The position numbers were made by a program, and so were the translations under genes. A stretch of DNA of 64,000 nucleotides from Microbulbifer donghaiensis (lineage in GTDB: Bacteria; Pseudomonadota; Gammaproteobacteria; Pseudomonadales; Cellvibrionaceae): assembly GCF_900129095.1 (NCBI RefSeq), contig NZ_FQVA01000004.1, forward strand, positions 124,001-188,000, in the 5' to 3' direction. Below, piece after piece: positions 25,400 to 36,632 of the stretch. The notes beneath the pieces were generated by a model that saw nothing but the letters and a program-made list of their open reading frames with translations, was not told the origin of the DNA and did not search any database. Each line of letters opens with the position of its first letter. Position 1 is the first letter of the stretch.

Positions 25400-25810
25400 A
25401 TGAACTTTTTCCCTTACCTGAATTTCAACGGTAACTGCAAAGAGGCTTTCGAGTTTTACGCCCGGGTACTCGGCGGCGAGATTATCGTGCTTTCGACCTT
25501 CGCCGAGGCGCCTGAAGAGGCTGGCATGCCCGCCGAGGTCGGCGATCAGGTGATGCACGCGCAACTGAAAGTCGGTAACCAGATCTTTATGGCCTCCGAC
25601 GCGCCGAAGAATTTCCAGCCTGCGCAGGGTTTTAACATCTCCATCGGCGTGGATACACCCGAGGACGCTGAGCGTATCTACAGGGCTCTGTCCGAGGGCG
25701 GCGAGGTCACTATGCCGTTGACAGAGACTTTCTGGGCGCAGCGATTTGCGGTGTTTACCGACCGCTTCGGTATTCCCTGGATGGTGAATTGTGACAAGCC
25801 GGGACAATAG
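25400..25810 (+). CDS. PhnB-like VOC-family protein
   Basis: A 136-residue protein of the PhnB/YjdN group in the vicinal oxygen chelate superfamily. Diagnostic text is FFPYLNFNGNCKEAFEFYARVLGGE at the start, DQVMHAQLKVGNQIFMASD in the middle and FWAQRFAVFTDRFGIPWMVN at the end. These are glyoxalase-fold proteins that dimerise to form a metal-binding or degenerate pocket. With the YCII gene and the ECF42 sigma gene it forms the typical ECF42 neighbourhood. A weak ribosome binding site (GAGGATGC) precedes ATG 25400. Catalytic function is unknown. Confidence 0.9.
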   Translation: MNFFPYLNFNGNCKEAFEFYARVLGGEIIVLSTFAEAPEEAGMPAEVGDQVMHAQLKVGNQIFMASDAPKNFQPAQGFNISIGVDTPEDAERIYRALSEGGEVTMPLTETFWAQRFAVFTDRFGIPWMVNCDKPGQ

Positions 25811-25974
25811 CGTTGCGAAAGTAGCGGCCAAGGCGCGGTAGTGGAATTTCTTCGGATTGTGCCGGCCGCGCCATCCGCTTCCTGTCCGTGGATTGCCGAT
25901 TAATCGCTGTTTTTTACCGACTTTCGGTGCTTGAATAGCTGCCCTGTTTTTCAGGGAAATAAGGCGGGCAGCGG

Positions 25975-27225
25975 ATGTCACCAGAAGTTGGCCTGGTGCA
26001 GCGTAAACTGGACGAAATCTATCGCGTGGAATCGCGTCGGGTACTGGCCACTTTGATTCGTCTGCTGGGGGATTTCGAGCTGGCCGAGGAGGCCCTGCAG
26101 GATGCCTTTGCCGCGGCACTGAAGCAGTGGCCGGACGAGGGAATGCCGGATAACCCGCGCGCCTGGCTGGTATCCGCCGGGCGTTTCAAGGCCATAGACC
26201 GCCTGCGCCGCCAGTCGCGCCAGGATCCGCTCACCGAGGAAATGGCGCAGCAACTCGAGTCGACAAGTGGCGATCCTGCCGACTGGGCGGAAGACCGGGT
26301 GGGTGATGACCATCTGCGCTTGATTTTCACTTGCTGCCACCCGGCCCTGTCTATGGATGCCCGGGTGGCGCTGACCCTGCGGGAGGTCTGCGGACTTACG
26401 ACGGAGGAAATTGCCCGCGCGTTTATCAGTTCGCCCGCCACCCTCGCCCAGCGCATCGTCCGCGCCAAGAACAAAATTCGCAGCGCCGCTATCCCCTACC
26501 AGATTCCGGCGCGACGCGACCTGCCTGAGCGGCTGGATGGCGTGCTGCGGGTCATTTACCTGGTGTTCAATGAAGGCTACTCAGCCTCCAGCGGTGAGAG
26601 CCTGACCCGCGCCGATCTCAGCGGCGAGGCCATCCGCCTGGGGCGTCAGCTCAACCAGCTGTTGCCGGATGCGGAGGTGCAGGGACTGCTGGCGCTGATG
26701 CTGTTGAATGAGTCCCGGCGCAGGGCGCGCACGGATGACGCCGGTGCACTGGTGTTGCTGGAACAGCAGGACCGCAGTCTGTGGGACAGGCAGATGATCG
26801 CCGAAGGCGTCGAGCTGGTGCAGCGGGCGCTGCGCAGCCGGGACTTCGGCCCCTACAGCCTGCAGGCGGCGATCGCCGCGGTGCATGCCGAAGCCGGGCG
26901 TGCCGAGGAGACGGACTGGCGGGAGATCGTCGGCCTCTACGATGTACTGCTGCGCCTGGCGCCATCTCCGGTGGTGGAGCTGAACCGGGCGGTGGCGGTA
27001 TCCATGCGCGATGGCCCCGAGGCGGGGCTGGCCCTGATAGAGGCATTGCTCGCGCGCGGCGAGCTGGAAGATTACCACCTGGCGCATGCCGCCCACGCGG
27101 ACCTGTATCGGCGCCTCGGTATGTGCAAGCAGGCGATCGCTGCCTATGAAAAAGCCCTGTCTCTCACTCGCCAGGCAGCGGAACGGCAGTTTCTGCAGCG
27201 GCGGCTACAGGAGCTGACGAGCTGA
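25975..27225 (+). CDS. ECF42-type RNA polymerase sigma factor with TPR-like C-terminal extension
   Basis: A 416-residue alternative sigma factor. The sigma2 region (about residues 10-80) contains FELAEEALQDAFAAALKQWP and NPRAWLVSAGRFKAIDRLRR. Sigma4 (about 110-170) contains LRLIFTCCHPAL, LREVCGLTTEEIARAF and QRIVRAKNKI. The following FNEGYSAS and the 200-residue helical extension rich in TPR-like pairs (VELNRAVAVSM, KAIAAYEKAL-like text) identify the ECF42 group. In that group the extension, rather than a separate anti-sigma factor, is thought to control activity. No anti-sigma gene is nearby. The YCII and PhnB-like genes upstream are likely members of its regulon. Confidence 0.93.
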   Translation: MSPEVGLVQRKLDEIYRVESRRVLATLIRLLGDFELAEEALQDAFAAALKQWPDEGMPDNPRAWLVSAGRFKAIDRLRRQSRQDPLTEEMAQQLESTSGDPADWAEDRVGDDHLRLIFTCCHPALSMDARVALTLREVCGLTTEEIARAFISSPATLAQRIVRAKNKIRSAAIPYQIPARRDLPERLDGVLRVIYLVFNEGYSASSGESLTRADLSGEAIRLGRQLNQLLPDAEVQGLLALMLLNESRRRARTDDAGALVLLEQQDRSLWDRQMIAEGVELVQRALRSRDFGPYSLQAAIAAVHAEAGRAEETDWREIVGLYDVLLRLAPSPVVELNRAVAVSMRDGPEAGLALIEALLARGELEDYHLAHAAHADLYRRLGMCKQAIAAYEKALSLTRQAAERQFLQRRLQELTS

Positions 27226-27263
27226 GCCTATGGTTCAGGACCTTGTGTCACGCCGGGCCGGCT

Positions 27264-29261
27264 TCAGCTTTTCCTGGCCAGATACCAGTAGGCAAACAGC
27301 AGCCCGGCCAGTCCGAGCCAGGGGGCAGCGGCCAGATCACGCAGGAACGGAATCTTCCCTGGCAGGGTGACTGCCAGAATAGCGACCAGCACGCCCATCA
27401 GCGCCTCGCCGGTAATCAGGCCGGAAGCCAGCAGCAGACCCTTGCCTTCACTCTCTACACCGCCACTTTTTTTCCGCTGCCAGTGGGCCAGCAATCCGCC
27501 AAGAAAAATAGGCACCGACAGGCCGAGAGGCAGATAGACACCCACCGCCACCGCGAGAACAGGAAAGCGGAAACTGGAGCCGCGATTCTTTTGGACCTGA
27601 TCCAGAACGATCAACACCACCGCCAGCGCAAAGCCGATGAAAATATAGGCCCACTCGATACCGGCGCCGAAAATGCCGGTGGAAAGATCGCGCATCAGGC
27701 TCGCCTGCGGGGCAGACAGTGGTGTGGCCTCGGGATTGAGCGGGCTGACCCGGCCGATGCCGTAGCCGCGATCGAGCACGCTCAGCACCAGGGGGATGGC
27801 GCCGGCGGCGGCGACGACACCGACAATCTGAAATATCTGCTGGCGCCAGGGGGTGGCGCCGAGAATATGGCCGCACTTCAGGTCCTGCATATTGTCGCCG
27901 GCGATGGCCGCCGCCGAGCAGATCATACCGGCCAGGTACATCACGGCGATGGGGCCGAGCTTGGCCGCCATCCCTTCATTGCCCATCAGCTGCAATAGGA
28001 TCAGTGCGGAAACGATGACCGTGGCGATGGTGACGCCGCTGATGGGGTTATTGCTCGAGCCGACGAGGCCGGCCATATAACCGGCCACCGACGCAAACAT
28101 AAACCCCAGCACTATCATCAGCAGCGACATCACCGCGGCGATCGAGAACTTCGCCGGGTAGCCGTCGAGGGCATAGAGAAAAACCAGGTACAGCGGCACG
28201 ATCGACAGCAGCACCAGCAGGCTCACATAGGGGATGGGCATGTCGTGCTCGGTGCGCAGCGCACGCCCCTCTGCCGTCTTGGACACGTGGTGTGCGTGCA
28301 GTGAGGCCTTGACCCCGTCCACCAGCGGTCGCGCCAGTGAGATCAGCGACCAGACGCCGCCGACCATCATCGCGCCGACACCGATACGCCGGCACTGCTG
28401 CCAGGAGGCGCCGGCCAGGCTTTCCCAATCCTGTGCGCTCCAGTCGGCCATGCTGCCACTGACACCGGCGAGCCGCATCAGCTCGTCGCCATTCACAAGC
28501 CAGTTGATCGGTACGCCGATCAGGGTGCCGATAACGCCGCCCATAAAAACCAGGCAGGCCACATTCAGGCCGACGATATAGCCCACACCGAGCAGTGCCG
28601 GGCTCAGGGTGATATCACCGGTAAACAGCCAGCGGCCGCCGAGAAAACTTTTCGTTGCGGCGATACCGCCGGCGAGCAGGCCGATGCCGGACTCCAGCAA
28701 CTTGATGGTGCCGCCGATAGCCGCGGCCTGCAGCAGCATCCTGAATCCGCGCTTGGCTTCGGCGTCGGGACGGTACTCCGGGTGATCCTTGTCGGTCTCG
28801 ATGCCACCGGTCTTCAGCACCTGCGCGGTGGCCTGGCCTTCGGGAAAGGCGAGGTCGGTCTCGACGATCAGGGCGCGGCGCAGCGGTATCGTGAACGCCA
28901 CGCCGAGCAGACCGCCGAGTATGCCGATCACCGTCATGGTGCCCCAGTGATAGCCGCTCCAGGCGTGCATCATCACCAGCGCCGGCAACGTGAAGATGAT
29001 ACCCGCGGCCAGCGACTCACCGGCGGAAGCGGCGGTCTGCACCATATTGTTTTCCAGGATGGTGGAGCGCCGAAACAGGCGCAGGATTCCCATCGAGGTG
29101 GCCGCCGCGGGAATGGACGCGGAAACGGTGAGGCCTACAAGTAGGCCGATATAGGCGTTGGCGGCGGCGAGCACAGCAGAAAGAAGGGCGCCCAGGATCA
29201 GGGCCTTGACGGTAAGCTCGCGAAGATTGCGCTCTGGTGGGACAAGAGGTTGATCGGCCAT
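27264..29261 (-). CDS. OPT-family oligopeptide/metal-chelate transporter
   Basis: A 665-residue inner-membrane protein with about 14-16 hydrophobic segments. N-terminal text ERNLRELTVKALILGALLSAV followed by ANAYIGLLVGLTVSASIPAA, and the later VAGYMAGLVGSSNNPISGVT, identify the bacterial branch of the oligopeptide transporter (OPT) superfamily. Members import small peptides or metal-siderophore complexes using the proton gradient. It converges with the sigma factor gene, with 38 bases between stop codons, and is divergent from the TonB-dependent receptor across 608 bases. A shared substrate with that receptor is conceivable but unproven. Confidence 0.92.
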   Translation of the reverse strand: MADQPLVPPERNLRELTVKALILGALLSAVLAAANAYIGLLVGLTVSASIPAAATSMGILRLFRRSTILENNMVQTAASAGESLAAGIIFTLPALVMMHAWSGYHWGTMTVIGILGGLLGVAFTIPLRRALIVETDLAFPEGQATAQVLKTGGIETDKDHPEYRPDAEAKRGFRMLLQAAAIGGTIKLLESGIGLLAGGIAATKSFLGGRWLFTGDITLSPALLGVGYIVGLNVACLVFMGGVIGTLIGVPINWLVNGDELMRLAGVSGSMADWSAQDWESLAGASWQQCRRIGVGAMMVGGVWSLISLARPLVDGVKASLHAHHVSKTAEGRALRTEHDMPIPYVSLLVLLSIVPLYLVFLYALDGYPAKFSIAAVMSLLMIVLGFMFASVAGYMAGLVGSSNNPISGVTIATVIVSALILLQLMGNEGMAAKLGPIAVMYLAGMICSAAAIAGDNMQDLKCGHILGATPWRQQIFQIVGVVAAAGAIPLVLSVLDRGYGIGRVSPLNPEATPLSAPQASLMRDLSTGIFGAGIEWAYIFIGFALAVVLIVLDQVQKNRGSSFRFPVLAVAVGVYLPLGLSVPIFLGGLLAHWQRKKSGGVESEGKGLLLASGLITGEALMGVLVAILAVTLPGKIPFLRDLAAAPWLGLAGLLFAYWYLARKS

Positions 29262-29869
29262 GTGCGGTCTCGCACGGTTTATTGTGTTTTCACTTATAGC
29301 AAATCGTATTGAGTTTTATCTGTAGGGGGTGCGCGCAACAACAGCGCAGAATTAGTGGTTTATCTTCAATTGGGCGAGCTGATATCGGAAGTATTTACAG
29401 GCCATTTTTTATATCCAGCTTTCTTCGGCTTGTGTTCTGCTGTTTCAGGTGAGGCTTGCCATAAGAAATAAAGTATTCGAATTAATTTTAATAAAGTTCC
29501 GTTTATGGCTCAGATCTATCGCTAATTTTTTCTCAGATATCGGCTGATTAGTCGAATATTTTTGTTTAGTAGGTGAGGGTTGGCGAATGACTTTTATAAG
29601 TCCGCTATCAAAAAGCATTTTGAATTTCGTCTCGATAATAAAGTTGCGACAAATAATTCAAAGATTCGTAACAAATGTAATTGGTTTGGCGTGAAATACA
29701 TCCAAAAAAAGATGGTTCTTTCAATTTTCAAGATTTTCCCGCAAGTGCTCGAGTGACAACTTAGTTCTCGTTATTATCGAATCGCTCTATAGGGAAATGG
29801 GCGGTAAGGAAACGTACCTGTAGGGCATGAATCAAAACAGGTAAAAAATAATAATCCTTGGAGGGTTAC
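29262..29869. other. Long AT-rich intergenic region between OPT and TonB-receptor genes
   Basis: These 608 bases are visibly AT-rich compared with everything around them and hold no supported ORF. They must contain the divergent promoters. I see no strong -35/-10 pair or palindromic operator. Confidence 0.5.
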
Positions 29870-32746
29870 ATGGAGCTGAAGTTCAAAAGGAACTTTCTTA
29901 GTGCGGCGATTATCTTCGCGACCGCCGGTGCTTCAAGCGCTTTCGCACAAAGTGTTGAAGAAAACACCGATTCCGCAGTCAACGATCCGCAGTCGCTGGA
30001 AGAGGTTGTCGTTACCGGGTCGCGTATCTCCCGCCCGGGCGCCGTCAGTCCTACACCGGTTACGTCCCTGACTGCTGAAGATATCAGCCTGAGCGGCGAG
30101 CCCAATCTGGGCGACTTCCTCAACGATCTGCCGGCACTGCGTTCCACTTACTCCGGCAACAATTCCGGCCGCTTTATCGGCACAGTGGGCCTGAACCTGC
30201 TGGACCTGCGCGGTCTGGGCACCGCCCGCACCCTGGTATTGCAGGACGGCCGCCGCCATATTTCTTCCTCCATCGGCACCGCTGCGGTGGACGTGAACAC
30301 CATCCCGGAAGACCTGGTTGAGCGCGTCGATGTGATCACCGGCGGCGCTTCCGCCATTTACGGTGCCGACGCGGTGACCGGTGTAGTCAACTTCATCATG
30401 ATGGACGACTTCGAGGGCGTGAAGATCAGCGCCTTGGGCAGCGACACCGAAAACGGTGGCGCCGAGACCACCGAGCTCTCTGTGACTTTCGGTCAGAATC
30501 TGTTTGACGGCCGCGCCAACATCGCCGGCAGCATCGCGCACACCAGCCGCGACGACGTCTACGGTACCGACCGCGAGTGGATCAAAAGAGGCTGGGGCAC
30601 CATACGCAACCCCGAAAACACTGGTCCCGAGGACGGCATTGCCGACCGCATCTGGGTCGAAAACTATACCGCGCCGATTCTGAGCGACACCGGTGTGCTT
30701 CATGGCTACGGCGCCTCGGGTCTGGTACCGGTATTTCACACATTCGACCCCGATGGTAGTTCCCGCCCCTCAGTTTTCGGCGATTGTGACGCTACCCTGC
30801 GCTGCGCCGGCGGTGACGGCTACCGGTGGATCGGCCAGTACCAGATGTACCCGCGCATGGAGACCAGCAACCTGTTCCTGAAGGGCCACTACGACATTTC
30901 GGATTCCATGCAGCTGTTCGGTGAGGCTAAGTACGTTGCGCACGAAGCGGAAAGCTGGGGCCAGGCGAGCTTCGGCCTGGATGTCGTAGCTCCAGACAAC
31001 CCCTTCCTGGATGCTGAAGCCAAGGCGGTCGCCGAAGATCTATTGGCCAACGGCATGCTGCCGGTGGTGTATCGCATGAACTCCGACCTGGGTTACCGCG
31101 GCGACCTGACCGAGCGCGAGACCCAGCGCTATGTGCTCGGCCTGAAGGGCGATATCGGCGGCAACTGGAATTACGAGGCGAGTCTGGTATACGGCGAGTA
31201 CAGCGCCGACATTACCTATATCAACAACCGTCACGAAGAGCGTTTCGCCCAGGCCATCGACGCCGTCGAACTCGACGGACAGATCGTCTGCCGGGATGCG
31301 GAGGCCCGTGACAACGGCTGTCTGCCGCTGAACATCTTCGGATACGGCCTCAGCTCTCAGGAAGCTATCGACTGGGTGATGCTGGACAATACCGGCTCGG
31401 ATGAAGAAATGACCCAGCTGGTGGCATCAGCCTTTATCGGTGGCGACGTTGTCGAGCTGCCTGCAGGACCGCTGTCCGTGGCTGCAGGCGTCGAGTATCG
31501 CGAGGAGACCAGCGCGGTCGACTACGATGAAATCATCAAGAATGAAGAGACCTTCATGAACGCGCTGGCGGCAACTGACGGCGAGTACGATGTCAGTGAA
31601 GCTTATGTTGAGTTGTCCGCGCCGCTGCTGGCCAACCTGCCCGGTATCCAGAGCCTGGTGTTCGATGCCGCCTACCGCGCGTCCGACTACTCCACCGTCG
31701 GCAGCACCGGTGCCTGGAAAACCGGCGTGGACTGGACCATCACAGACGACGTGCGCTTCCGCGCAACCGCTTCTGAAGCCGTGCGCGCACCGAACATCGA
31801 CGAGCTGTTCGCGCCCCTGGGGCAGAACTTCTTCAATATCGATGACCCCTGTGATGCCGACGAGCTGGCCTACGCGCCCGATCCCGCCCAGCGCGCGTCC
31901 AACTGCGCCGCACTGGGCCTCGGCGCCGACTACCAGTCCCCGTGGAACGAGGGGTCGACCCTGCCCGGATTTAGCGGCGGCAACGTCGATCTGAAGGAAG
32001 AGACCGCACAGACCTTTACCTACGGCCTCGTCTTCACCCCGCGCTTTGCCGAGGGTCTGACCGTGACCGTAGATTACTGGGACATGGAAATCGAAGATGC
32101 GATCTCCTATTACGACGGCCAGACCGTTCTGGACAAGTGTGTTGACGCGTCCTCCATCGACAACCAGTTCTGCGGCAACATCGTGCGCGGTGCCAACGGC
32201 GACCTGGTCTCCCTGACTAGCCAGGCGCTGAACGCCTCCAAGCTCACCGCCCGCGGCGTCGACTACGAAGTGCGCTACGAAATGGATCTGGCTGACCTGT
32301 TCAAATCCGACCTGGGCGGCGTTACCTTCGCCCTGCAGGGTACCCGGCTGCTGGAGCGTGACGACTACTCCTTCCAGAACGAGCCGGACAGCGCCGACCG
32401 CGAAGATGGTGAGATGGGTGATCCAATCGATGCCTATAACCTGAACGTGACCTACCGTCTCGGCAATCTGGCGGTGAACTGGCGCCATCAGTTCCTGGAT
32501 GATATGGCACTTTACGAGCTGGACGATGAGCGGCCGGAAAGTGTAGCTATCAGCAATACCGGCAAAGTGCGCTACAACAGCTTGCGTACCAGCTACCTGT
32601 TCCAGGAAAGCCTGGAGGTCTACGGCGGTATCAACAATATCGAGGACCGGGAACCCCCGGCCCACCAGACCGGCACAGGTGAAGACTCCGGTATCTACGA
32701 TACGCTGGGAAGGTCCTTCTACTTGGGAGCCAATTACACCTTCTAA
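29870..32746 (+). CDS. TonB-dependent outer-membrane receptor
   Basis: A 958-residue outer-membrane beta-barrel importer. The signal peptide ends at SSAFAQ (about residue 26), followed by a TonB-box-like segment LEEVVVTGSRI near residue 44. The plug domain (about 55-175) has LNLLDLRGLGTARTLVLQDG and VERVDVITGGASAIYGADAV. The barrel ends in the aromatic-terminated strand FYLGANYTF. ATG 29870 has an excellent TTGGAGGG ribosome binding site; an in-frame start at 29858 lies upstream of it. The RGLGxxRTLVLxDGRR plug is typical of the large carbohydrate or peptide receptors of marine gammaproteobacteria rather than classical siderophore receptors. The ligand is unknown. Confidence 0.95.
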   Translation: MELKFKRNFLSAAIIFATAGASSAFAQSVEENTDSAVNDPQSLEEVVVTGSRISRPGAVSPTPVTSLTAEDISLSGEPNLGDFLNDLPALRSTYSGNNSGRFIGTVGLNLLDLRGLGTARTLVLQDGRRHISSSIGTAAVDVNTIPEDLVERVDVITGGASAIYGADAVTGVVNFIMMDDFEGVKISALGSDTENGGAETTELSVTFGQNLFDGRANIAGSIAHTSRDDVYGTDREWIKRGWGTIRNPENTGPEDGIADRIWVENYTAPILSDTGVLHGYGASGLVPVFHTFDPDGSSRPSVFGDCDATLRCAGGDGYRWIGQYQMYPRMETSNLFLKGHYDISDSMQLFGEAKYVAHEAESWGQASFGLDVVAPDNPFLDAEAKAVAEDLLANGMLPVVYRMNSDLGYRGDLTERETQRYVLGLKGDIGGNWNYEASLVYGEYSADITYINNRHEERFAQAIDAVELDGQIVCRDAEARDNGCLPLNIFGYGLSSQEAIDWVMLDNTGSDEEMTQLVASAFIGGDVVELPAGPLSVAAGVEYREETSAVDYDEIIKNEETFMNALAATDGEYDVSEAYVELSAPLLANLPGIQSLVFDAAYRASDYSTVGSTGAWKTGVDWTITDDVRFRATASEAVRAPNIDELFAPLGQNFFNIDDPCDADELAYAPDPAQRASNCAALGLGADYQSPWNEGSTLPGFSGGNVDLKEETAQTFTYGLVFTPRFAEGLTVTVDYWDMEIEDAISYYDGQTVLDKCVDASSIDNQFCGNIVRGANGDLVSLTSQALNASKLTARGVDYEVRYEMDLADLFKSDLGGVTFALQGTRLLERDDYSFQNEPDSADREDGEMGDPIDAYNLNVTYRLGNLAVNWRHQFLDDMALYELDDERPESVAISNTGKVRYNSLRTSYLFQESLEVYGGINNIEDREPPAHQTGTGEDSGIYDTLGRSFYLGANYTF

Positions 32747-32784
32747 GCCTTCAGAGCGGGAGCCCCTGTGGCTCCCATACGAAG

Positions 32785-32812
32785 AAGCCGCATCCTGGAT
32801 GCGGCTTTTTTT
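32785..32812 (+). terminator. Rho-independent terminator after the TonB receptor
   Basis: A 9-bp stem (AGCCGCATC/GATGCGGCT) is followed by seven to eight T residues, 40 bases after the stop. Confidence 0.9.
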
Positions 32813-32876
32813 GAAATGAGAGAGATATTTTTTTCAGTCTGTCATCGTTTGAGGGACTGTCTCTCCAAGCACAGGA

Positions 32877-33713
32877 CTAATTACCGATTCCCAGGTTTTG
32901 CAGAATAGTGGTGTTGGGCTCCACCTGGTTCATCGTATAGAAATGCAGCCCTGGTGCACCACCCTCTAGCAGCGTCTCGCAAAGATCCGTAACCACCTCA
33001 AGCCCTAGCTTCTTGATATCTTCGGGATTCTGGTAGCTCTCCATCCGATGGCGCAGCCAGCGCGGAATCTCCGCACCGCAGTTGCGCGAGAAGCGAGCCA
33101 AGTTGGCGAAATTGATGATCGGCATGATGCCCGGGTAAATGGGCGCGTCGATGCCGGCCTTTTCGCACTGATCAATAAAGTAAAAATACGCATCCGGGTT
33201 GAAGAAATACTGGGTCAGCGCGCTGTTGGCGCCGGCCTCGAATTTTCCTTTCAGGTAGCGGATGTCGTCGTCGTAGCTCTCTGCCTCCGGGTGTATTTCC
33301 GGATAGGCGGCCACTTCCAAGTGGAATTGATCGCCGGTGTGGCGGCGGATAAAAGCAACCAGCTCATTCGCATACACCAGCTGTGCCACTGCGCCCATAC
33401 CGGACGGCATGTCGCCGCGCAGGGCGACGATACGATCGACACCGGCGTCCCGGTACTGGTTCAGCAGATCGAGGATTATCTCCTCGTTGTCGCCGCCGAA
33501 AGACAGGTGTGGTGCTATGGAAATTCCATCGCGGCGCAGGCCGGTAACGATATTCGCCGTGGTATCGCGGGTGGTGCCGCCGGCGCCGTAGGTGACGGAG
33601 AAGAATTCCGGCTGGAATTCCTGCAGCGCCTCGCGGGTCTTGTACAGTTTGTCCCGACCCTCGGGGGTTTTGGGCGGGAAAAATTCAAAGCTGATACGAA
33701 TTGAGTCGGTCAT
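32877..33713 (-). CDS. metF: Methylenetetrahydrofolate reductase
   Basis: A 278-residue FAD-dependent TIM-barrel enzyme that reduces 5,10-methylene-tetrahydrofolate to 5-methyl-tetrahydrofolate, the methyl donor for methionine synthesis. Signature text is SFEFFPPKTPEG at the N-terminus (catalytic Glu), FSVTYGAGGTTRD, ALRGDMPSG and NSALTQYFFNPDAYF. It is the last gene of the reverse operon sahR-metK-ahcY-metF, 103 bases after ahcY; a palindromic repeat of family B fills that gap. Length agrees with E. coli MetF (296) minus a short N-terminus. SahR control is inferred from position. Confidence 0.96.
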   Translation of the reverse strand: MTDSIRISFEFFPPKTPEGRDKLYKTREALQEFQPEFFSVTYGAGGTTRDTTANIVTGLRRDGISIAPHLSFGGDNEEIILDLLNQYRDAGVDRIVALRGDMPSGMGAVAQLVYANELVAFIRRHTGDQFHLEVAAYPEIHPEAESYDDDIRYLKGKFEAGANSALTQYFFNPDAYFYFIDQCEKAGIDAPIYPGIMPIINFANLARFSRNCGAEIPRWLRHRMESYQNPEDIKKLGLEVVTDLCETLLEGGAPGLHFYTMNQVEPNTTILQNLGIGN

Positions 33714-33738
33714 GATGTAACTTCCATTCCCCGGGTTT

Positions 33739-33806
33739 CTGGATTCTGGCTTTCGCCGGAATGACGATCGTAGAGTTCGTCATGCCGGCGCAGGCCGGCA
33801 TCCAGT
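33739..33806. repeat. REP-like palindrome, family B, copy 1 (two hairpins)
   Basis: Two opposed hairpins of the type GTCAT(T/G)CCGGC...GCCGG(A/C)AT. It lies in the gap between ahcY and metF. Related copies are at 39888, 53091 and 54249. Confidence 0.75.
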
Positions 33807-33816
33807 CCGGGGTAGA

Positions 33817-35202
33817 TTAATACTTGTAACTTTCCGGCTTGTAGGGCCCTTCGACAGACACGCCGATATATTTCGCCTGGGTTTCGGTCATGCGCGTGAT
33901 CACGCCGTCGAAGCCCTGCACCATGTAGCGGGCGACTTCCTCGTCGAGTTGCTTCGGCAGTACCCGCACGTACAGCGCGGAAACCTTCTGGTCTGCCGGC
34001 AGGTCGGCGAACTTCTCTTTGTACAGGTGGATCTGTGCCAGCACCTGGTTGGCGAAGGAGCCGTCCATGATGCGGCTGGGGTGGCCGGTGGCGTTGCCCA
34101 GATTCACCAGGCGGCCCTCGGACAACAGCAGCAGGTGGTCGTTGGTGTCCGCGTTGCGGATTACCTTGTGTACCTGCGGCTTCACTTCCTGCCACTGCCA
34201 GTTTTTGCGCATGTAAGCGGTATCGATTTCGTTATCGAAGTGACCGATGTTGCACACCACCGCGCCGCTCTTCAGCGCGGACAGCATGTGCGCATCGCAG
34301 ACGTTGGTGTTGCCGGTAGTGGTCACGATCAGGTCGGTGCTTGCCAGCAGCTCCTTGTTAATGCCGTCGGCGGTGCCGGTGTTGATACCGTTAATGTACG
34401 GAGAAACCAGTTCGAAGCCATCCATACACGCCTGCATCGCGCAGATCGGATCCACTTCGGAAACTTTTACGATCATGCCTTCCTGGCGCAGGGAGGCGGC
34501 GGAACCCTTGCCCACGTCACCGTAGCCGATGACCAATGCTTTTTTGCCGGCCAGCAGGTGGTCGGTGGCGCGCTTGATGGCATCGTTCAGGCTGTGGCGG
34601 CAGCCGTACTTGTTGTCGTTCTTGCTCTTGGTCACGGCGTCGTTGACGTTGATTGCCGGCACTTTCAGTGTGCCCTCGCGCAGCATTTCCTGCAGGCGGT
34701 GCACGCCGGTGGTGGTCTCCTCGCTGATGCCGTGGCATTTGTCGAGGATGTGCGGGTATTCGCGGTGCAGCAGTTCGGTCAGGTCGCCGCCGTCGTCGAG
34801 AATCATGTTCGGCTGCCAGCCGGCCACGTCCGCGCCCACGGTGCGTTCCAGGCACCACTCGTATTCCTCTTCGGTTTCACCCTTCCAGGCAAATACCGGA
34901 ATACCGCTGGCGGCGATGGCTGCGGCGGCGTGGTCCTGGGTGGAGAAAATGTTGCACGACGACCAGCGCACTTCCGCACCCAGGGCCACCAGGGTTTCGA
35001 TCAGTACCGCGGTCTGAATCGTCATGTGAATACAGCCCATGATGCGCGCGTCTTTTAACGGCTGCTCGGCCTTGTACTTTTCGCGCAGTGTCATCAGTGC
35101 CGGCATTTCGCCCTCGGCGATTTCGATTTCACGGCGACCCCAGTCGGCGAGTGTTATGTCGGCTACTTTGAAGTCTTTGAATTCGGTGCTCATCTGATTC
35201 AT
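33817..35202 (-). CDS. ahcY: S-adenosyl-L-homocysteine hydrolase
   Basis: A 461-residue NAD-dependent enzyme that splits S-adenosylhomocysteine into homocysteine and adenosine, relieving product inhibition of methyltransferases. Family text includes [31 protein letters not shown], the NAD motif [16 protein letters not shown] and the extreme C-terminal [10 protein letters not shown] with the conserved Lys/Tyr pair. ATG 35202 was chosen (GGAAAAAAG upstream); ATG 35193 is also possible. Only 120 bases separate it from metK, mostly filled by a REP-like palindrome. I looked for an SAH riboswitch before it and found none. Confidence 0.97.
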   Translation of the reverse strand: MNQMSTEFKDFKVADITLADWGRREIEIAEGEMPALMTLREKYKAEQPLKDARIMGCIHMTIQTAVLIETLVALGAEVRWSSCNIFSTQDHAAAAIAASGIPVFAWKGETEEEYEWCLERTVGADVAGWQPNMILDDGGDLTELLHREYPHILDKCHGISEETTTGVHRLQEMLREGTLKVPAINVNDAVTKSKNDNKYGCRHSLNDAIKRATDHLLAGKKALVIGYGDVGKGSAASLRQEGMIVKVSEVDPICAMQACMDGFELVSPYINGINTGTADGINKELLASTDLIVTTTGNTNVCDAHMLSALKSGAVVCNIGHFDNEIDTAYMRKNWQWQEVKPQVHKVIRNADTNDHLLLLSEGRLVNLGNATGHPSRIMDGSFANQVLAQIHLYKEKFADLPADQKVSALYVRVLPKQLDEEVARYMVQGFDGVITRMTETQAKYIGVSVEGPYKPESYKY

Positions 35203-35230
35203 CTTTTTTCCAATTAACTCAATCTTTTCT

Positions 35231-35298
35231 TGTAGGAGCCTGCTTGCAGGCGAAAGAGGCGTAACGCCGCAACCATTCGCCTGCAAGCAGACTCCTAC
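35231..35298. repeat. REP-like palindrome, family A, copy 2
   Basis: Arms TGTAGGAGCCTGCTTGCAGG... and the near-perfect inverted copy surround a 20-base loop. It lies between metK and ahcY, inside the operon. Confidence 0.85.
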
Positions 35299-35322
35299 CG
35301 CACAATCGCGCGGATTTCTTAT

Positions 35323-36543
<1,221 letters not shown>

Positions 36544-36632
36544 GTGATGGTCTCCGTTGATAGCGCTGCTTTGCGCTCCATTTATTCCGCCGCGGGCGGT
36601 TATTTCAATATTCCGGCTCTGACGGTGCCCCG

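Noticed and set aside
35199-35322. Possible SAH riboswitch upstream of ahcY
   Set aside because: The gap is mostly the family A palindrome, and I cannot find the conserved SAH-aptamer segments; regulation is better explained by SahR operators upstream of the operon.
36544-36632. Possible SAM riboswitch in the sahR-metK gap
   Set aside because: Only a simple GC hairpin is present; no pseudoknot-forming consensus of known SAM riboswitch classes is visible.
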